Assembly: GCA_009809945.1 (NCBI GenBank)
Contig: WTPW01001083.1
Span: 124,638 to 188,637 of the forward strand
Direction of reading: 5' to 3'
DNA length: 64,000 nt
Source: Gigaspora margarita
Taxonomy: Eukaryota; Glomeromycota; Glomeromycetes; Diversisporales; Gigasporaceae
Made by a program: the position numbers and the translations under genes. This document shows positions 46,005 through 56,060 of the stretch, piece after piece. The notes beneath the pieces are model-generated. The model searched no databases and was not told the origin of the DNA. It saw only the letters and a program-made list of their open reading frames with translations. Within the stretch, counting starts at the first letter, position 1; the number at the start of each line of letters is the position of its first letter.

Positions 46005-46557
46005 TACCATATTTTTTCAAAAATAAGCTACCTTTTTTGGGCAAACCGTTATACAAAAAATTAGGGTAGCTTATTTTCAGGTAAAATTGATTTTTGCCTA
46101 ATCGCAAAAGTTGCTATATAGTAAAGTCCAAATTTTACTATGTAAATCGATTAATATCACTTAAGTAAACTTATTTAGAAGGTTAAAAATACACTTATAC
46201 TAAAATTTTTGCCAATATTGGAGAACATTTTTTATTTAACTTTTAATTTTTACGTTCGTCGAATATATTTTTTTAAAAAATTTAATTTTTTCGCCAAATG
46301 TAAAATTCAAAAGTCAAATAATAAAAAGTTCTCCAATCTTGGCAAAATTTCAAAATATATGTATTTTAATCTTCTAAATAAGTTTACTTAAGCAACTTTA
46401 ATCGATTTACATAGAAAAATTTGGACTTTACTATGTAGTGACTTTTGTCGATTGTGGGATAGCTTATTTTTGGGTTAAAGACATTTTGAAGTTTTTTGAC
46501 CAAAAGAGGGAGGGTAGCTTATTTTCGAAGGTAGCTTATTTTAGAAAAAATACGGTA
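46005..46557. mobile_element. AATAAGC-family mariner-like MITE
   Basis: TACCATATTTTTTCAAAAAT and TTTTAGAAAAAATACGGTA are inverted ends including TA. The internal palindrome with ACGTTCGTCGAATATAT matches 41632-43091. It is inserted in the SINE-like element at 45898-47597. Confidence 0.8.
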
Positions 46558-47256
46558 GCCATACATACAACTTTTGGTTGTCTAATTTAAGTAGTCTGCC
46601 TGAAGGTTCTATACTAGTTGCCATACCTGCAACTCTACTAGGGGTTATCTATTTAAACCCTCTAGTCCATGCTTTGTCTGCCAACCCTACTTGTATTACC
46701 AGTAAAGTCCTCTAATACATTAGTCAGTCAAGATCAGTCCTAGATACTTTACAGAATCCATTTAGGACTAGTTTATCCTTGTGGAACACTTGGTAGAGTT
46801 CCTGTTCCATACAGATATTACCTACGCTTTAGTAACTTATACATTTACTAAGGTGAACCACTTGTAGTCTAGAAATTAGCTTAAACTGCTACTATTACCT
46901 TCTTTTGCCCTTGCAAGATTTGCTCTAATCTCAGCACCCACCATCACCATCCTATTGGTTCTTATACCAGATCCACAAACTTCCAAACTAGTTAGCCCAA
47001 AAGGGTCGATATAGCTTTCTTTCTTTGGTACCTACTGCTGGAATGTAGGTCCTTTTCCTCTGGACTAACTTTAGTGGCCAGGTTGGTGGACCCCTTTTCG
47101 AGAGTCTTGTTATCTGATTCTTTGGTTTGGTAGCACTATCAAAGATCTTTGCTATCTCCTTACTTAGGACTTGCCAAATGGGTTCCATTTCTCTGGTTCC
47201 TTGAATTTTGTGTGCCTGAAAGCTTCTATTCAAGATGGTGTACCAAGGCCTACAGG

Positions 47257-47445
47257 CAGTGAAAAAAATTTAATATGTGCATGTGCACTCCAAACATAAA
47301 ATTTTTTCTTGCACATGTAAACAATTTACATATGTGTGTTAGCAAAATATATAAAATGTACAGTATATACATATAATTTTTTCAGTACAGTCAAACTTAA
47401 TATGCGCTTTGCGCACTAAATTACAAGTCTGAATTTTTTTCACTG
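47257..47445. mobile_element. hAT-type MITE with canonical CAGTG ends
   Basis: CAGTGAAAAAAATT and AATTTTTTTCACTG are perfect inverted ends. Exact 8-bp duplications of CCTACAGG lie at 47249-47256 and 47446-47453. CAGNG termini are the classic hAT signature. The interior contains GCACATGTAAACAATTTAC-type palindromic words. Confidence 0.9.
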
Positions 47446-47628
47446 CCTACAGGTGATGTATCCAACCGATCAATGAGAAACAGTTACCAGAACACAGGCC
47501 TATTTTTCAAAGCATTGCCAGTGAAATTTGAACTCTAGACCTGCCGCTTGAGGGGTGACAACTTACCAACTTCCCTAAGTTGCCACACTCTTTATAAAGA
47601 GAATTTTATATAATTGCAAGAATTAATT

Positions 47629-47981
47629 GGTTTATAACCATAGGTTACAGATAAATTTTATAACCGTAAATAAAATTACAAGATAACATATGATCAAAAA
47701 ATTGTGTAATCAATAATCATATCAAAATATAATTAAAGTTAGGGTCAGTGTAAGGCTTGGGTTAAAGAAAAGTATAGAGTTATTAAAATTTAGCAAGAAA
47801 ATTTTTTTGTTAGAACTCGAAAGATAATTTTCTATGCGAAATTTTGAGTTAGAAACAATTTTTAACAAAATAAACAATTCTTTTCAAATGTTTAATATTA
47901 CATCTGATCTTCAAATTTGATTGGCTGATTAGATACGGTTACTGTAACCACGATTACAAATTAATAAACCCTAATTACAAT
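47629..47981. mobile_element. Possible TIR element around GGTTACAG
   Basis: GGTTTATAACCATAGGTTACAG-like sequence at the left (split as GGTTTATAACCA and GGTTACAG) pairs with CTGTAACC and AATAAACC at the right. The interior has GTTAGGGTCAGTGTAAGG and GAAATTTTGAGTTAGAA, shared with 34231-34579. No target duplication is clear. Confidence 0.4.
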
Positions 47982-48299
47982 TATAATAAAATTATATATA
48001 AAAAAATTTGTGATTAGGGTACTAACAGATATTACATAATATTGTTAAGGGGGTGGTGGTAGGCCAAAATCTTACATTACACTATATAATATATATAATT
48101 CTATATATAATATAATAAATTCAATAATCTTTTAAAACTGATACAAAACCTATTTACCATGCATACCGATTTTGAAAAAATTAACTGTATTTTATACTTT
48201 GTATAAATATTCTTTAAAAATTTTTTTTTATTTCTTTAACAGTCTTATCAGTGCTTTAATGAAAATTGAATTAACTAATTAAACTAATTCTAGTAAATA

Positions 48300-48836
48300 G
48301 GGGCATCCATAAATAACATTATGTACCCCTACATAGTAGCTCTTGACCCCCCCTCTCTACTATATAAAAAATTTTTTAAAAATCCGTATGTTTATATATA
48401 AAGTTTTACAAAAACTTGAATATATAATGGCTCAGTCATCCAATCTGGATAATTTTGGTACCATTCGATTCGTCTCTATGAGACTAATCCAATGGTACCA
48501 AAATCATTTCATTTGGACCATTGGATCACGTTTTATTAACGAAATACTATTGATTTTATAGTAATTTTATAAGAAAACATAGTAACCAATAGTATTTCGT
48601 TAATAAAACGTGATACAGTAATCCAAATCAAATGAAATTGGCACCATTCGAATCCTCTCCTCGAGACGGTTCGAATGGTACCAAAATCATCCAATTTGGA
48701 CTACTGGATCAAATTTTAGACAAATTTTTATAAAAAAATTGCATTATGTTGGGGGGACCCTCCCCTACATATTGAAAAATCGTTATATTTTGGGGGACCC
48801 CCCCCCTCAAGCATAACGTAATTAATGGATGCCCCC
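48300..48836. mobile_element. TIR element with GGGGCATCCATAAAT ends
   Basis: GGGGCATCCATAAATAACAT pairs with ACGTAATTAATGGATGCCCC. Inside, a palindrome centred near 48565 pairs AACGTTTTATTAACG-type arms and repeats the word TGGTACCAAAATCATCCAAT. The candidate flanking ATA is too short to classify it. No transposase was found. Confidence 0.7.
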
Positions 48837-49144
48837 ATACTACTTTGCAATTGCAAGCCTAACATCATTCAGCTATACTAGTTTGCACTTAGATACAACC
48901 TGTTACACTAAATCACATATGATTTAGAAATTTATATTGGCTATATTACAAACCAAAATCCTTTAAAAATTGAAAATATATAAATAATATTAATATTAAT
49001 TAACTATATGATTTATTAATAATATTATTGTAGGTGCTTTTATAATACAATAAGGAGTTTATATATAAGATTTATTAAAATCACAGAGTTTTTTTATTAA
49101 AATAATATTGTATAAGATAGTATAGTATAAGATATTAGAAATTT

Positions 49145-49225
49145 GAATAGATATAGAATTAAATATAGAATTAAATATAGATTTAGATGTAGAATTAGAT
49201 ATAGAATTAAACATATATAGATTAT
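49145..49225. repeat. Short minisatellite of AGATATAGAATTAAAT
   Basis: Four to five degenerate copies of a 12-16 bp unit (ATAGAATTAAATAT, TAGATGTAGAATTAG). No function is apparent. Confidence 0.6.
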
Positions 49226-49766
49226 TAGATAATAAAAAATACTATAAAAAGGTCAATAATTTTAATTTAAATTAATAAATATATGCTTGCTTATCTAATA
49301 GTAACATTTAGTAGTATTTTTTTAAACTTTAGCTATAAATTTTAATAATTTTATTAAATTTTATTTTTTATTTTATAAAAATTTGTAATTTAATTGGCTA
49401 ATCAACATGTGATCTTTTTATATAATAAAAATTTACAATTTTAATTGGTTAAACTAATATGCATGATCAGGATCATCATTTTTCTTTATTTGGGGATTGC
49501 TAAAGCTTTGTACTTACATTATTTCAAAATTTTAATTATAATCAGGATTAGGGTTAGTTTAGTGTCTAGGATAAGAGTATATATATAGGTAAAATTGCCT
49601 TCCTGCCATTTTTTATTAGTGCAACAAGACAGGTTTAAACTGCTATTTTTCATATTTTTATGTTTTTGATTTGTTAACTTCTTTAGAATGATCTGTATAA
49701 ACAAATTTCATTTTTATTAGCTGAAAAAATCACGTAGGTACAAGGCTTTAGTGGACCCCTTATTTG

Positions 49767-49900
49767 CAGATGATCTACGGACAGTTCTTAGGGACAGTTT
49801 AGTGACCAGAATTAGGATTAGGGTTAGGGTTGGAGTAGGTGGATTTAGTTAACATTCAGTTAGCATGCACTGTCCGTAAGAACTGTCCGTAGACTCGGCG
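49767..49900. mobile_element. 134-bp MITE with 9-bp target duplication
   Basis: TCTACGGACAGTTCTTA on the left is matched by TAAGAACTGTCCGTAGA on the right. CCTTATTTG occurs exactly at both sides (49758-49766, 49901-49909); 9 bp is typical of Mutator-like elements. The core carries ATTAGGGTTAGGGTTGG. No coding capacity. Confidence 0.75.
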
Positions 49901-50865
49901 CCTTATTTGTGACATTGCTGCATTGGGGTGCGCGGTATACTATGTATATTAAAACTATATGTGGTATATCATATTTTTTTTGAAATGTTGCATAACATTA
50001 TCAAATATAAGATATTTTGTATTCTTTAATAGGAACTAGCATTTATTTTTTAACACACAAGTTCAAACTTTTATTTAGATGCACAGCCTTTAAAATTGAT
50101 TGCTTCGAATCCAAATTTTGTACAGGTAAGTATTAAGCTCCAAAGAACAAAGTTACAAAGCAAATTTTATATTTTTATTGAAAGAATTACCAGTTTATTC
50201 GATTAAATTAAGTAAAAATTTGCTCGTTTAAAAAGAGACAGAAAAAAAAAGTGGGGTTTCAATAAATGGCGAAAAAAAATCTCGTAACTTTGTAAAAACT
50301 ATGTGTAAGAATCGCTTAGTTGCAAAATTTTCCAGATAAACAACCCATGCATCTAAAGAAGTGAAGCACAATTTTATATATAAAGCAATATTACGTAGTT
50401 CATCTATTAATAATCACTTAAAATCTGATTATTTAAAAAATAAGGAATCCATATATAATTTTGATTTACCATGCACTCCAATGCGGCATGGTCAATCATT
50501 ATTTATTTACTAACTAGCCAGCGTTTTTTTCCTAGTACCCACGGGAACTGAAAGTTATTTATTAAGTTAATGTAAATCTAAATATAAATTTTACATATAT
50601 TAAAGCTCTTACCCGGGTCAGTTTAATCCGTACAAGTCAGCTTCTTGGTGGGTCACGGGGTTATACNGGTCATGGATAACATGAATAAAATTCAGTGATC
50701 NAGTATTTCTGACGTAGAAAATAGATAAATTCANAAGGTTGAGAAGTTTTGGTTACCNNGCTTAAATATTTGTTACATATTAATATAANAGGTGTAATAT
50801 AAAATTGTAAAGTTCTATAAGCTCTACTCTTTAAACCCTTTGGAGTAATTTATATAACTACAGTA

Positions 50866-51050
50866 TTCATATCGGTGAATTTGTAGAATTTGATAAATAG
50901 AAAAACNCATGAGCNGTAACTCTGGTCAGATCATTTGTCCAGCTTTGAAGTCAAATAATTTCAAACCAGGCCCAATGATCTGCAAATTTGACCAGAGTTA
51001 TGGCTCATGGGTTTTTCTATTTATCAAATTTCACAAATCTGCCGATATGT
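50866..51050. repeat. Long hairpin containing ambiguous bases
   Basis: ATTTGATAAATAGAAAAAC and GTTTTTCTATTTATCAAAT arms, extended by CATGAGC/GCTCATG, GTAACTCTGGTCA/TGACCAGAGTTA and ATATCGG/CCGATAT, enclose about 50 bp. Scattered Ns at 50667-50916 probably reflect difficulty reading or assembling this palindrome. It is likely a non-autonomous element, but its target duplication was not found. Confidence 0.65.
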
Positions 51051-51572
51051 GATCTGGATAATGTTTAAATAAAAGCTAGTGTTAATCTTAAAATCTCCAC
51101 GATTTTCTGTATGACCCGTTAATGACCTGAGCCAACATAGGACTCTATTTTCTGACCCATGTAATAGCTCAAATTGAGTGGTCAATGAAAAATGACTTGT
51201 TAAAATCTTATTGTGCAAATGCGGATTAAATTTTATTCAATAGAGGGTTTTAGAAGTACCTTTTTTTTAAAATAAAAGATCCTATTTTCTTTTTTAGAAT
51301 TCTGAATCAGAAAACTAATAGGCGTAGTNGTAGGTAGTGATAAAATTAGCTTTTTTTTGATAAACATTCACCGGTAAACAATTGTACACATGAATTAATA
51401 AGTTTTTTATAATCTACATTTTTGATATCTTCAGGTTCTTGTATTAAGTTGATGGTATATACTGTATCTTTAAAAAATGGAATTTGTACGTACATCTTTT
51501 CTGAAATAAATATGTCACTTATTTATTCCAAACCCAAAGTAGATTTTGTTGATCAAAATTATAACTTACTTG

Positions 51573-52536
51573 GGGTGCTCTCAAGCGTCATTCCGATGTG
51601 ATTAGCAAGTGATCGCAATGGCACTCAAGCAAAATTATATTTATATAAAATTTTTATTGAGAATTCGAATATGTAATTTATGATACAATTTAAATTTTCT
51701 CAAGCATCATCTTCGATGTGATTAATTAGTGATCGTAATAGAGCTCACTTAATAGAATGCAATCAATATTTGAGCGGTCCTTTTATTATTCGTCAAAAAT
51801 AAAAAATAAAAAAAAAATGAAAAATAAAAAAGAAAAAAAAACAAAAAACAAAACTAACCGTTAAATAAGAAGCAAATGCAGTGAATTATCGAAAATATCT
51901 GACAAAGCATCAACTTCAGCAGCCTCTGTTGCACCGTTTACTGACTTCAGCAATTATAATAGGTTATTCCAACAACAATATCCCGCCTCCATTTTTTATG
52001 AATCCATTAGTTGCAAATAAAGCTGCTGTTGAATACAAAGAGGCGTTATTTGTATATTTATTTAGAAATATTAATTTAATAATATTTTTTTATTTTTATT
52101 TTTTTGTCAAAGGCGTCAAATAATTTAGGAACAGTTTCTAATGATGATTCAGCTTCGGATATGGATTCTATCTCTTCTGAAGTATTAAACAAAGCATATT
52201 GTTTTTTGAGCCTCCTGGTTTTTTTTATCATTCATAAAAATGTTTAGTGCGAAAAGTAAAATAATAATTCATCGCTGAATGTGATGATCCATGGCAATAT
52301 TACTTGTGCGGTCTCTTTGAAAACTCAATTGATTGTAAAATTTTCAAGACAGGTTTAAAAAAAAGGATGCTTGTTGTGTTTAATCTTTTTATGTCATATT
52401 TACATAATAAGCTTTATCAATTATGCATATTCATTTTAATTATAAACACGCTTGATTAATTTAAACTATTTTTTGCTAGATAAATTTTATTTCCCAACGC
52501 TTTTTGCCCCATTGATTAAGGCGCTTGAGAACATCC
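51573..52536. mobile_element. Harbinger-like element, copy 2
   Basis: Left GGGTGCTCTCAAGCGTCATT and right GGCGCTTGAGAACATCC are inverted ends related to 15558-16240. TTG lies on both sides (51570-51572, 52537-52539), a 3-bp match that departs from the usual TWA. Subterminal CTCAAGC motifs repeat. It carries a possible passenger frame at 51881. Confidence 0.65.
51881..52251 (+). CDS. Hypothetical two-exon passenger frame
   Basis: Not recognised. The first frame starts MNYRKYLTKHQLQQPLLHRL and reaches ...EYKEALF, where GTATAT could be a donor. TCAAAG about 60 bases later could be the acceptor, continuing in phase as ASNNLGTVSNDDSASDMDSI then SSEVLNKAYC. The result would be about 100 residues, with a serine/aspartate-rich second part. 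Codon composition is less AT-biased than the flanks, which is the main reason to list it. It lies entirely inside the Harbinger-like element. It could be a transposon-borne second protein, a captured host fragment or chance. Confidence 0.3.
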
Positions 52537-52539
52537 TTG

Positions 52540-52613
52540 GTTAGTTTAAACATTTTTGACTAATTAAAATTTTGCTTCCAATCCATCGATCGAAGTGCCT
52601 GAGAAACCCTAAA
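52540..52613. repeat. Second Harbinger right end beside copy 2
   Basis: GACTAATTAAAATTTTGCTTC, read in two parts as GACTAATTAAAA and TTTTGCTTCCAATCCAT, followed by CGAAGTGCCTGAGAAACCCTAA, matches the last 55 bp of 15558-16240. It is a terminus without an adjoining body, directly behind copy 2, suggesting one element inserted in or next to another. Confidence 0.6.
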
Positions 52614-53380
52614 TCTGCACAGATAAGAAATTACAACTGTTTTCATAATTCGGTAGAAAACTTTGCTTGAAGTTTTAAAACAAACCTCTAAATTTTAAAA
52701 GAATTTTCATAGTCCGATGTATTTCAGGCCAAAATTTAGGATCCTCCTTTAAAAAATAAGCATTGGTATGTAACCAGAATAACATGTTCAAATAAATAAT
52801 CTGACTACATTTAATTTATTAGTCATGTTATCTGGTATAGATTTGGAAAGGATCACCAAATTCTTTCGCTATGGCCTTTAAAAATTAGTAATTATCAATT
52901 CATCTGTCCGGTAAAACATCCGATAAAATAAAAACAAAAAAAACAAAAAAACTTTGGAATTTGATAATAAACATAGAATGGAGAACTTACAAAGCTAAAA
53001 TTTTTACCACTTTAAGGTTTCTTTTGTAATTTTTTTTTAAACTGAATTTTATGATACTATTTACTATTACTAATACTATTACTATTTACTATTTACTATT
53101 TACTATTTACTATTTACCACTACTATTAATCTTTACGATTTACTATAACTATTATTTAAAAAAATGCGAGGACTTTTTTTCCTAAAATGCTCAAGTAAAT
53201 CTTACCAAAAAAGAGTATACGTGGCAAATGTTTTGATGATCCTTGATTGAGAACTTTATGGGAACTTACTTAGCAAGAATAAGTGAAAAAAATCATGTTA
53301 TCGCTATAAAAAATTTGTATTACCATTCACAGAAGTACAAACTATTTCCGAATAGGAAGAGAAATAGGAACCAAACTTAT
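52614..53380. other. Intergenic, no gene recognised
   Basis: Includes a simple repeat of TACTATT at about 53050-53130. No coding pattern was found on either strand. Confidence 0.5.
53050..53130. repeat. Microsatellite of TACTATT
   Basis: About nine copies of TACTATTTACTATT with small interruptions (TACTATTACTAA). Confidence 0.85.
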
Positions 53381-53639
53381 AATAGGGTTAACATGGAGAA
53401 TGATGATTTTTTGTAGTAATCAATTTGAAACGATTTTGTGCAATTTTGTGGCAATATAAAGTAAAATTTTGTGATTTTTGTGGATCAATTTGAAGTGATT
53501 TTGAGAGTTAATTTGAATTCTATAAAATTTTGCAATGATGGACAAAATATTTTTATTTGTACTATAAAAAGTTCTATATAAAAGTATGAAAAAAAACTAT
53601 TGCTTTATAAAATATATAAAAACCCCAAACTTCTATATA

Positions 53640-54060
53640 AAAAATTTTTATAATATTCAATCTTGGTTAAAATACATTATAGATGATTCTTTAGATAAAT
53701 TTTGATGATCATTATCTAAAAGAGTACTACATAAAGAAAAGCTATGCTCAACAGCGTAGCTAGATACAGGTAACCAAATATAATTGAGTGCAATTTGAGA
53801 AAGAATAGGTAACCGAATTGCCAATATACATCCAATTCATTTTCATTAATATTATTATCAAGTTCAGATCCACAATAAATACCCCATTCATGAATTAAAT
53901 CATCTGAAGGATTATTTAATTCTCGAATATTACGTTGCTTAATATTTCCTGTTATAATAATTTAGGTTAAAAATTCGGGCAGCACGAAATAAAGGATGGG
54001 TGGGATAATTTGGAATATGTAATAAAAATTTGTCATATACAGCTTGAAATGCGGCACAAA
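53640..54060 (-). pseudogene. hAT transposase C-terminal relic 1
   Basis: Across frame changes the minus strand gives NNPSDDLIHEWGIYCGSELD, NELDVYWQFGYL, then WLPVSSYAVEHSFSLCSTLL and DNDHQNLSKESSIMYF. The WLPVSS-x-x-VE-x-SFS-x-x-x-x-L-x-D-x-R pattern is the dimerisation domain that ends hAT transposases. Frameshifts make it non-functional. Flanking GATTTTGTG(A/C)AATTTTGTGG-type repeats at 53420-53520 and 54260-54330 may be remains of its ends. Confidence 0.75.
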
Positions 54061-54432
54061 AAAAAATTAAGTAAAAATCTACTGGATTAAAAAATACATT
54101 AGTTTAAAAATAATTTCAAAAATAGCTAGTATTTTTGAATTGAAAAAAAAATACTATCCATATTTAATAATTGAGCTCTTTCACAGCGAATATATGAAAT
54201 TTGCTGTAAAAGGACTTAATTAATTAAGTGAAATTATGTGCAAACAAACCAATTTATCGAATTTTGTGAAATTTTGTGGCGGAACTACACAAATTTTGTA
54301 ATTTTCACAAAATATTGTAACTTTTGTAATATTCTGTGAAACAACATATCGTCGTCCCTGCCTGTGACATAATAGGTCATGTAACGGGGGCGACAAGAAC
54401 ATTTATTCATTTATTAAAGAGCATAAACAATT

Positions 54433-55601
54433 TTATAAATTTTTAGAGCTTGCAGTGATTCGATTAAGCTCCCACATTATTATACTTCCGGCTGATGAAA
54501 CATCAATAAACGGTGCATTTATACCAACTCTCATTTCATTTTCAATTGATATTGAAGTTTCATTATTTCTCCTTCCAGATTTAAGTTCCCTGCTTAATAA
54601 AAGTGCAATTCTTGATGGTAATTTTAATTCTGATGAATCAGATGTATTACCATTCCAGAAAATCAAAGGTGTTTTTATTATATCATCATGTTGCTCTAGT
54701 TCTTCGGCTCTTGTAAAGATACTATTATCAGATTTACAAAATACTTGAGAAATTGCTTGAAGATCCTGTTTCAGCGGTTCTGCAATAAGCAACTTCAACT
54801 CATTATCACATAAAAATTTGCGCAGCTCTTCAGAAGATCCATATATATATGGCCAAGTTAAAGAATGAGACTTTGAAATTATTTGAGCAAAACTATTATA
54901 AACATCACCACTTTTGTTGGTCAAATATATCCCACTCCATCCCAAAGCTTTTGTAGAGCGGGTCAACATTCCCAAATCATGCGGATCATTCACTTTTTCA
55001 AGCACTAAGAATTTGGTCATTTGTTCTTTTGATGGAATATTACTGGAGGAAAATGAACTTCAGCCACAAGTTCATGACGTTCTGGTTTTGCACCACTTCC
55101 TAAAATCTTTCGAACCATATCAATGTTCATAAGATAATAGTTATCAGCAATAATTCGATTAGGATTCTCAAGATAATCCAAAGCTGGTGGCTGGATTTCA
55201 TATTGAGTTTTAGGTTTGTTAGGAGCTGTCACTATTAAACTTTTAATCAGATGATTTTTTTTTACTAAATCGAGGATATTTTTTTCCCCCTGTACCAAAG
55301 TTAGACGATGTTCCCATCTATATTGCTTATTTTCCTGAAGACTTTGGAAATGTTGAATCTTTTTGTCTTGAATACCATGTAAACGTGTAAATAATTTTGG
55401 CCAATTATATCTGAACATATTTTTCTTTGATAAAGGATTAGAGCAACTCCTTTTAGTCTTTCTTACGGGATATCTTCCTAGTGTTGTTAGGCGAAACTTA
55501 GAAGTTTCGCCAAAGGCGAAAGTCAAAACTAGTTTCGAAAAAAAAAATTGAAAATGGCGACATGGCGAAACTGGTAACTGGTGAAACTGCCGAAACATCA
55601 A
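54433..55601 (-). CDS. SpoU/TrmH-family rRNA 2'-O-methyltransferase (MRM3-like), frameshifted
   Basis: Enzyme of the SPOUT class that transfers methyl from S-adenosylmethionine to a ribose 2'-OH, most likely in mitochondrial large-subunit rRNA. The first part (55601-55017) contains a substrate-binding region: HRLTLVQGEKNILDLVKKNH, then IKSLIVTAPNK. The second (55020-54433, 195 residues) is the SpoU domain: motif 1 LEKVNDPHDLGMLTRS, motif 2 around LLLSRELKSGRR and motif 3 INAPFIDVSSAGSIIMWEL. The frames join at AAAAGAACAAATGACC; one extra base in the A run (minus strand, plus 55027-55030) would unite them, so I read one gene with an indel or sequence error. The region above 55480 has GTTTCGCC repeats and may not be coding. 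A start at the M of MFRYNWPKLF is an alternative, and a basic N-terminus would suit mitochondrial import. MRM3-like rather than MRM1-like is a judgement by layout. Confidence 0.75.
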
Positions 55602-55619
55602 AAAAATAAACTATATTTT

Positions 55620-56060
55620 AATATTAAAGCACAAATGTCACATCAAAATAAGGCTTATATCAAAGCGTCTATTCCACTGGCCAATCAAATATTCTAATGT
55701 GGTCACACCAAAATAAGGCTTATATCAATTAACGCCCTTAAACAACTTAAAATCGTGAAATGTGAATTACTTCTGTTATTTGATTACCTAATAAATATAA
55801 ACTATTTTTGAGCGAAAAAATAGCTAAAAAAGAAGTCAATTAAATGTTTCACGAATTGGAAAGCGTTTTGTATAAGGGTCTCAAGTTTAAGAACGAGTGC
55901 AAGTGCAAAAACAAATGCAAACGCAAGTGCAAGAACAAGAAAAATTGCTCCGCAATAGATAAAAAAAAAATCTTAATATTAAAGCACAAATATCCATCTG
56001 TTCCACTGGCCAAACAAATATTCTAACGTGTCACACTAAAATAAGGCTTATATCAAAGCT
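55620..56060. repeat. Duplicated AAATAAGGCTTATATCA blocks
   Basis: TATTAAAGCACAAAT, TTCCACTGGCCAATCAAATA and AAAATAAGGCTTATATCA occur in order at 55622-55690, partly at 55700-55730 and again at 55977-56058. The block between holds AAGTGCAAGAACAAG repeats that create a lysine/cysteine-rich chance frame. It probably marks fragments of an unidentified repeat. Confidence 0.6.

Larger units (their letters stand above)
45898..47597 (-). mobile_element. SINE-like element with two nested insertions
   Basis: On the minus strand the head near 47590-47510 shows GTGGCAACTTAGGGAAG and GAGTTCAAATTTC, a weak A box and an acceptable B box. The far end has a T run on the plus strand (45894-45902). AGAGAATTTT occurs at 45888-45897 and 47598-47607 as a candidate target duplication. 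After subtracting the insertions at 46005-46557 and 47257-47445 about 950 bp remain, long for a SINE. The body is GC-richer than the flanks, as in the SINE at 8242-8775. Confidence 0.55.

Noticed and set aside
49800..49830. Telomere or interstitial telomeric array (TTAGGGTTAGGG)
   Set aside because: Only two or three hexamers, within a 134-bp MITE; far too short for a telomere.
55017..55020. Stop-start overlap (ATGA) as bacterial-style translational coupling of two genes
   Set aside because: The two halves are parts of one known enzyme fold and the genome is eukaryotic; an indel is a simpler explanation.
54455..55132. Plus-strand frames of 97 and 72 codons opposite the methyltransferase
   Set aside because: Antisense shadows; the minus strand carries the SpoU motifs.
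55844..56026. 60-codon lysine/cysteine-rich frame
   Set aside because: It results from AAGTGCAAGAACAAG repeats and looks like a repeat by-product, not a gene.
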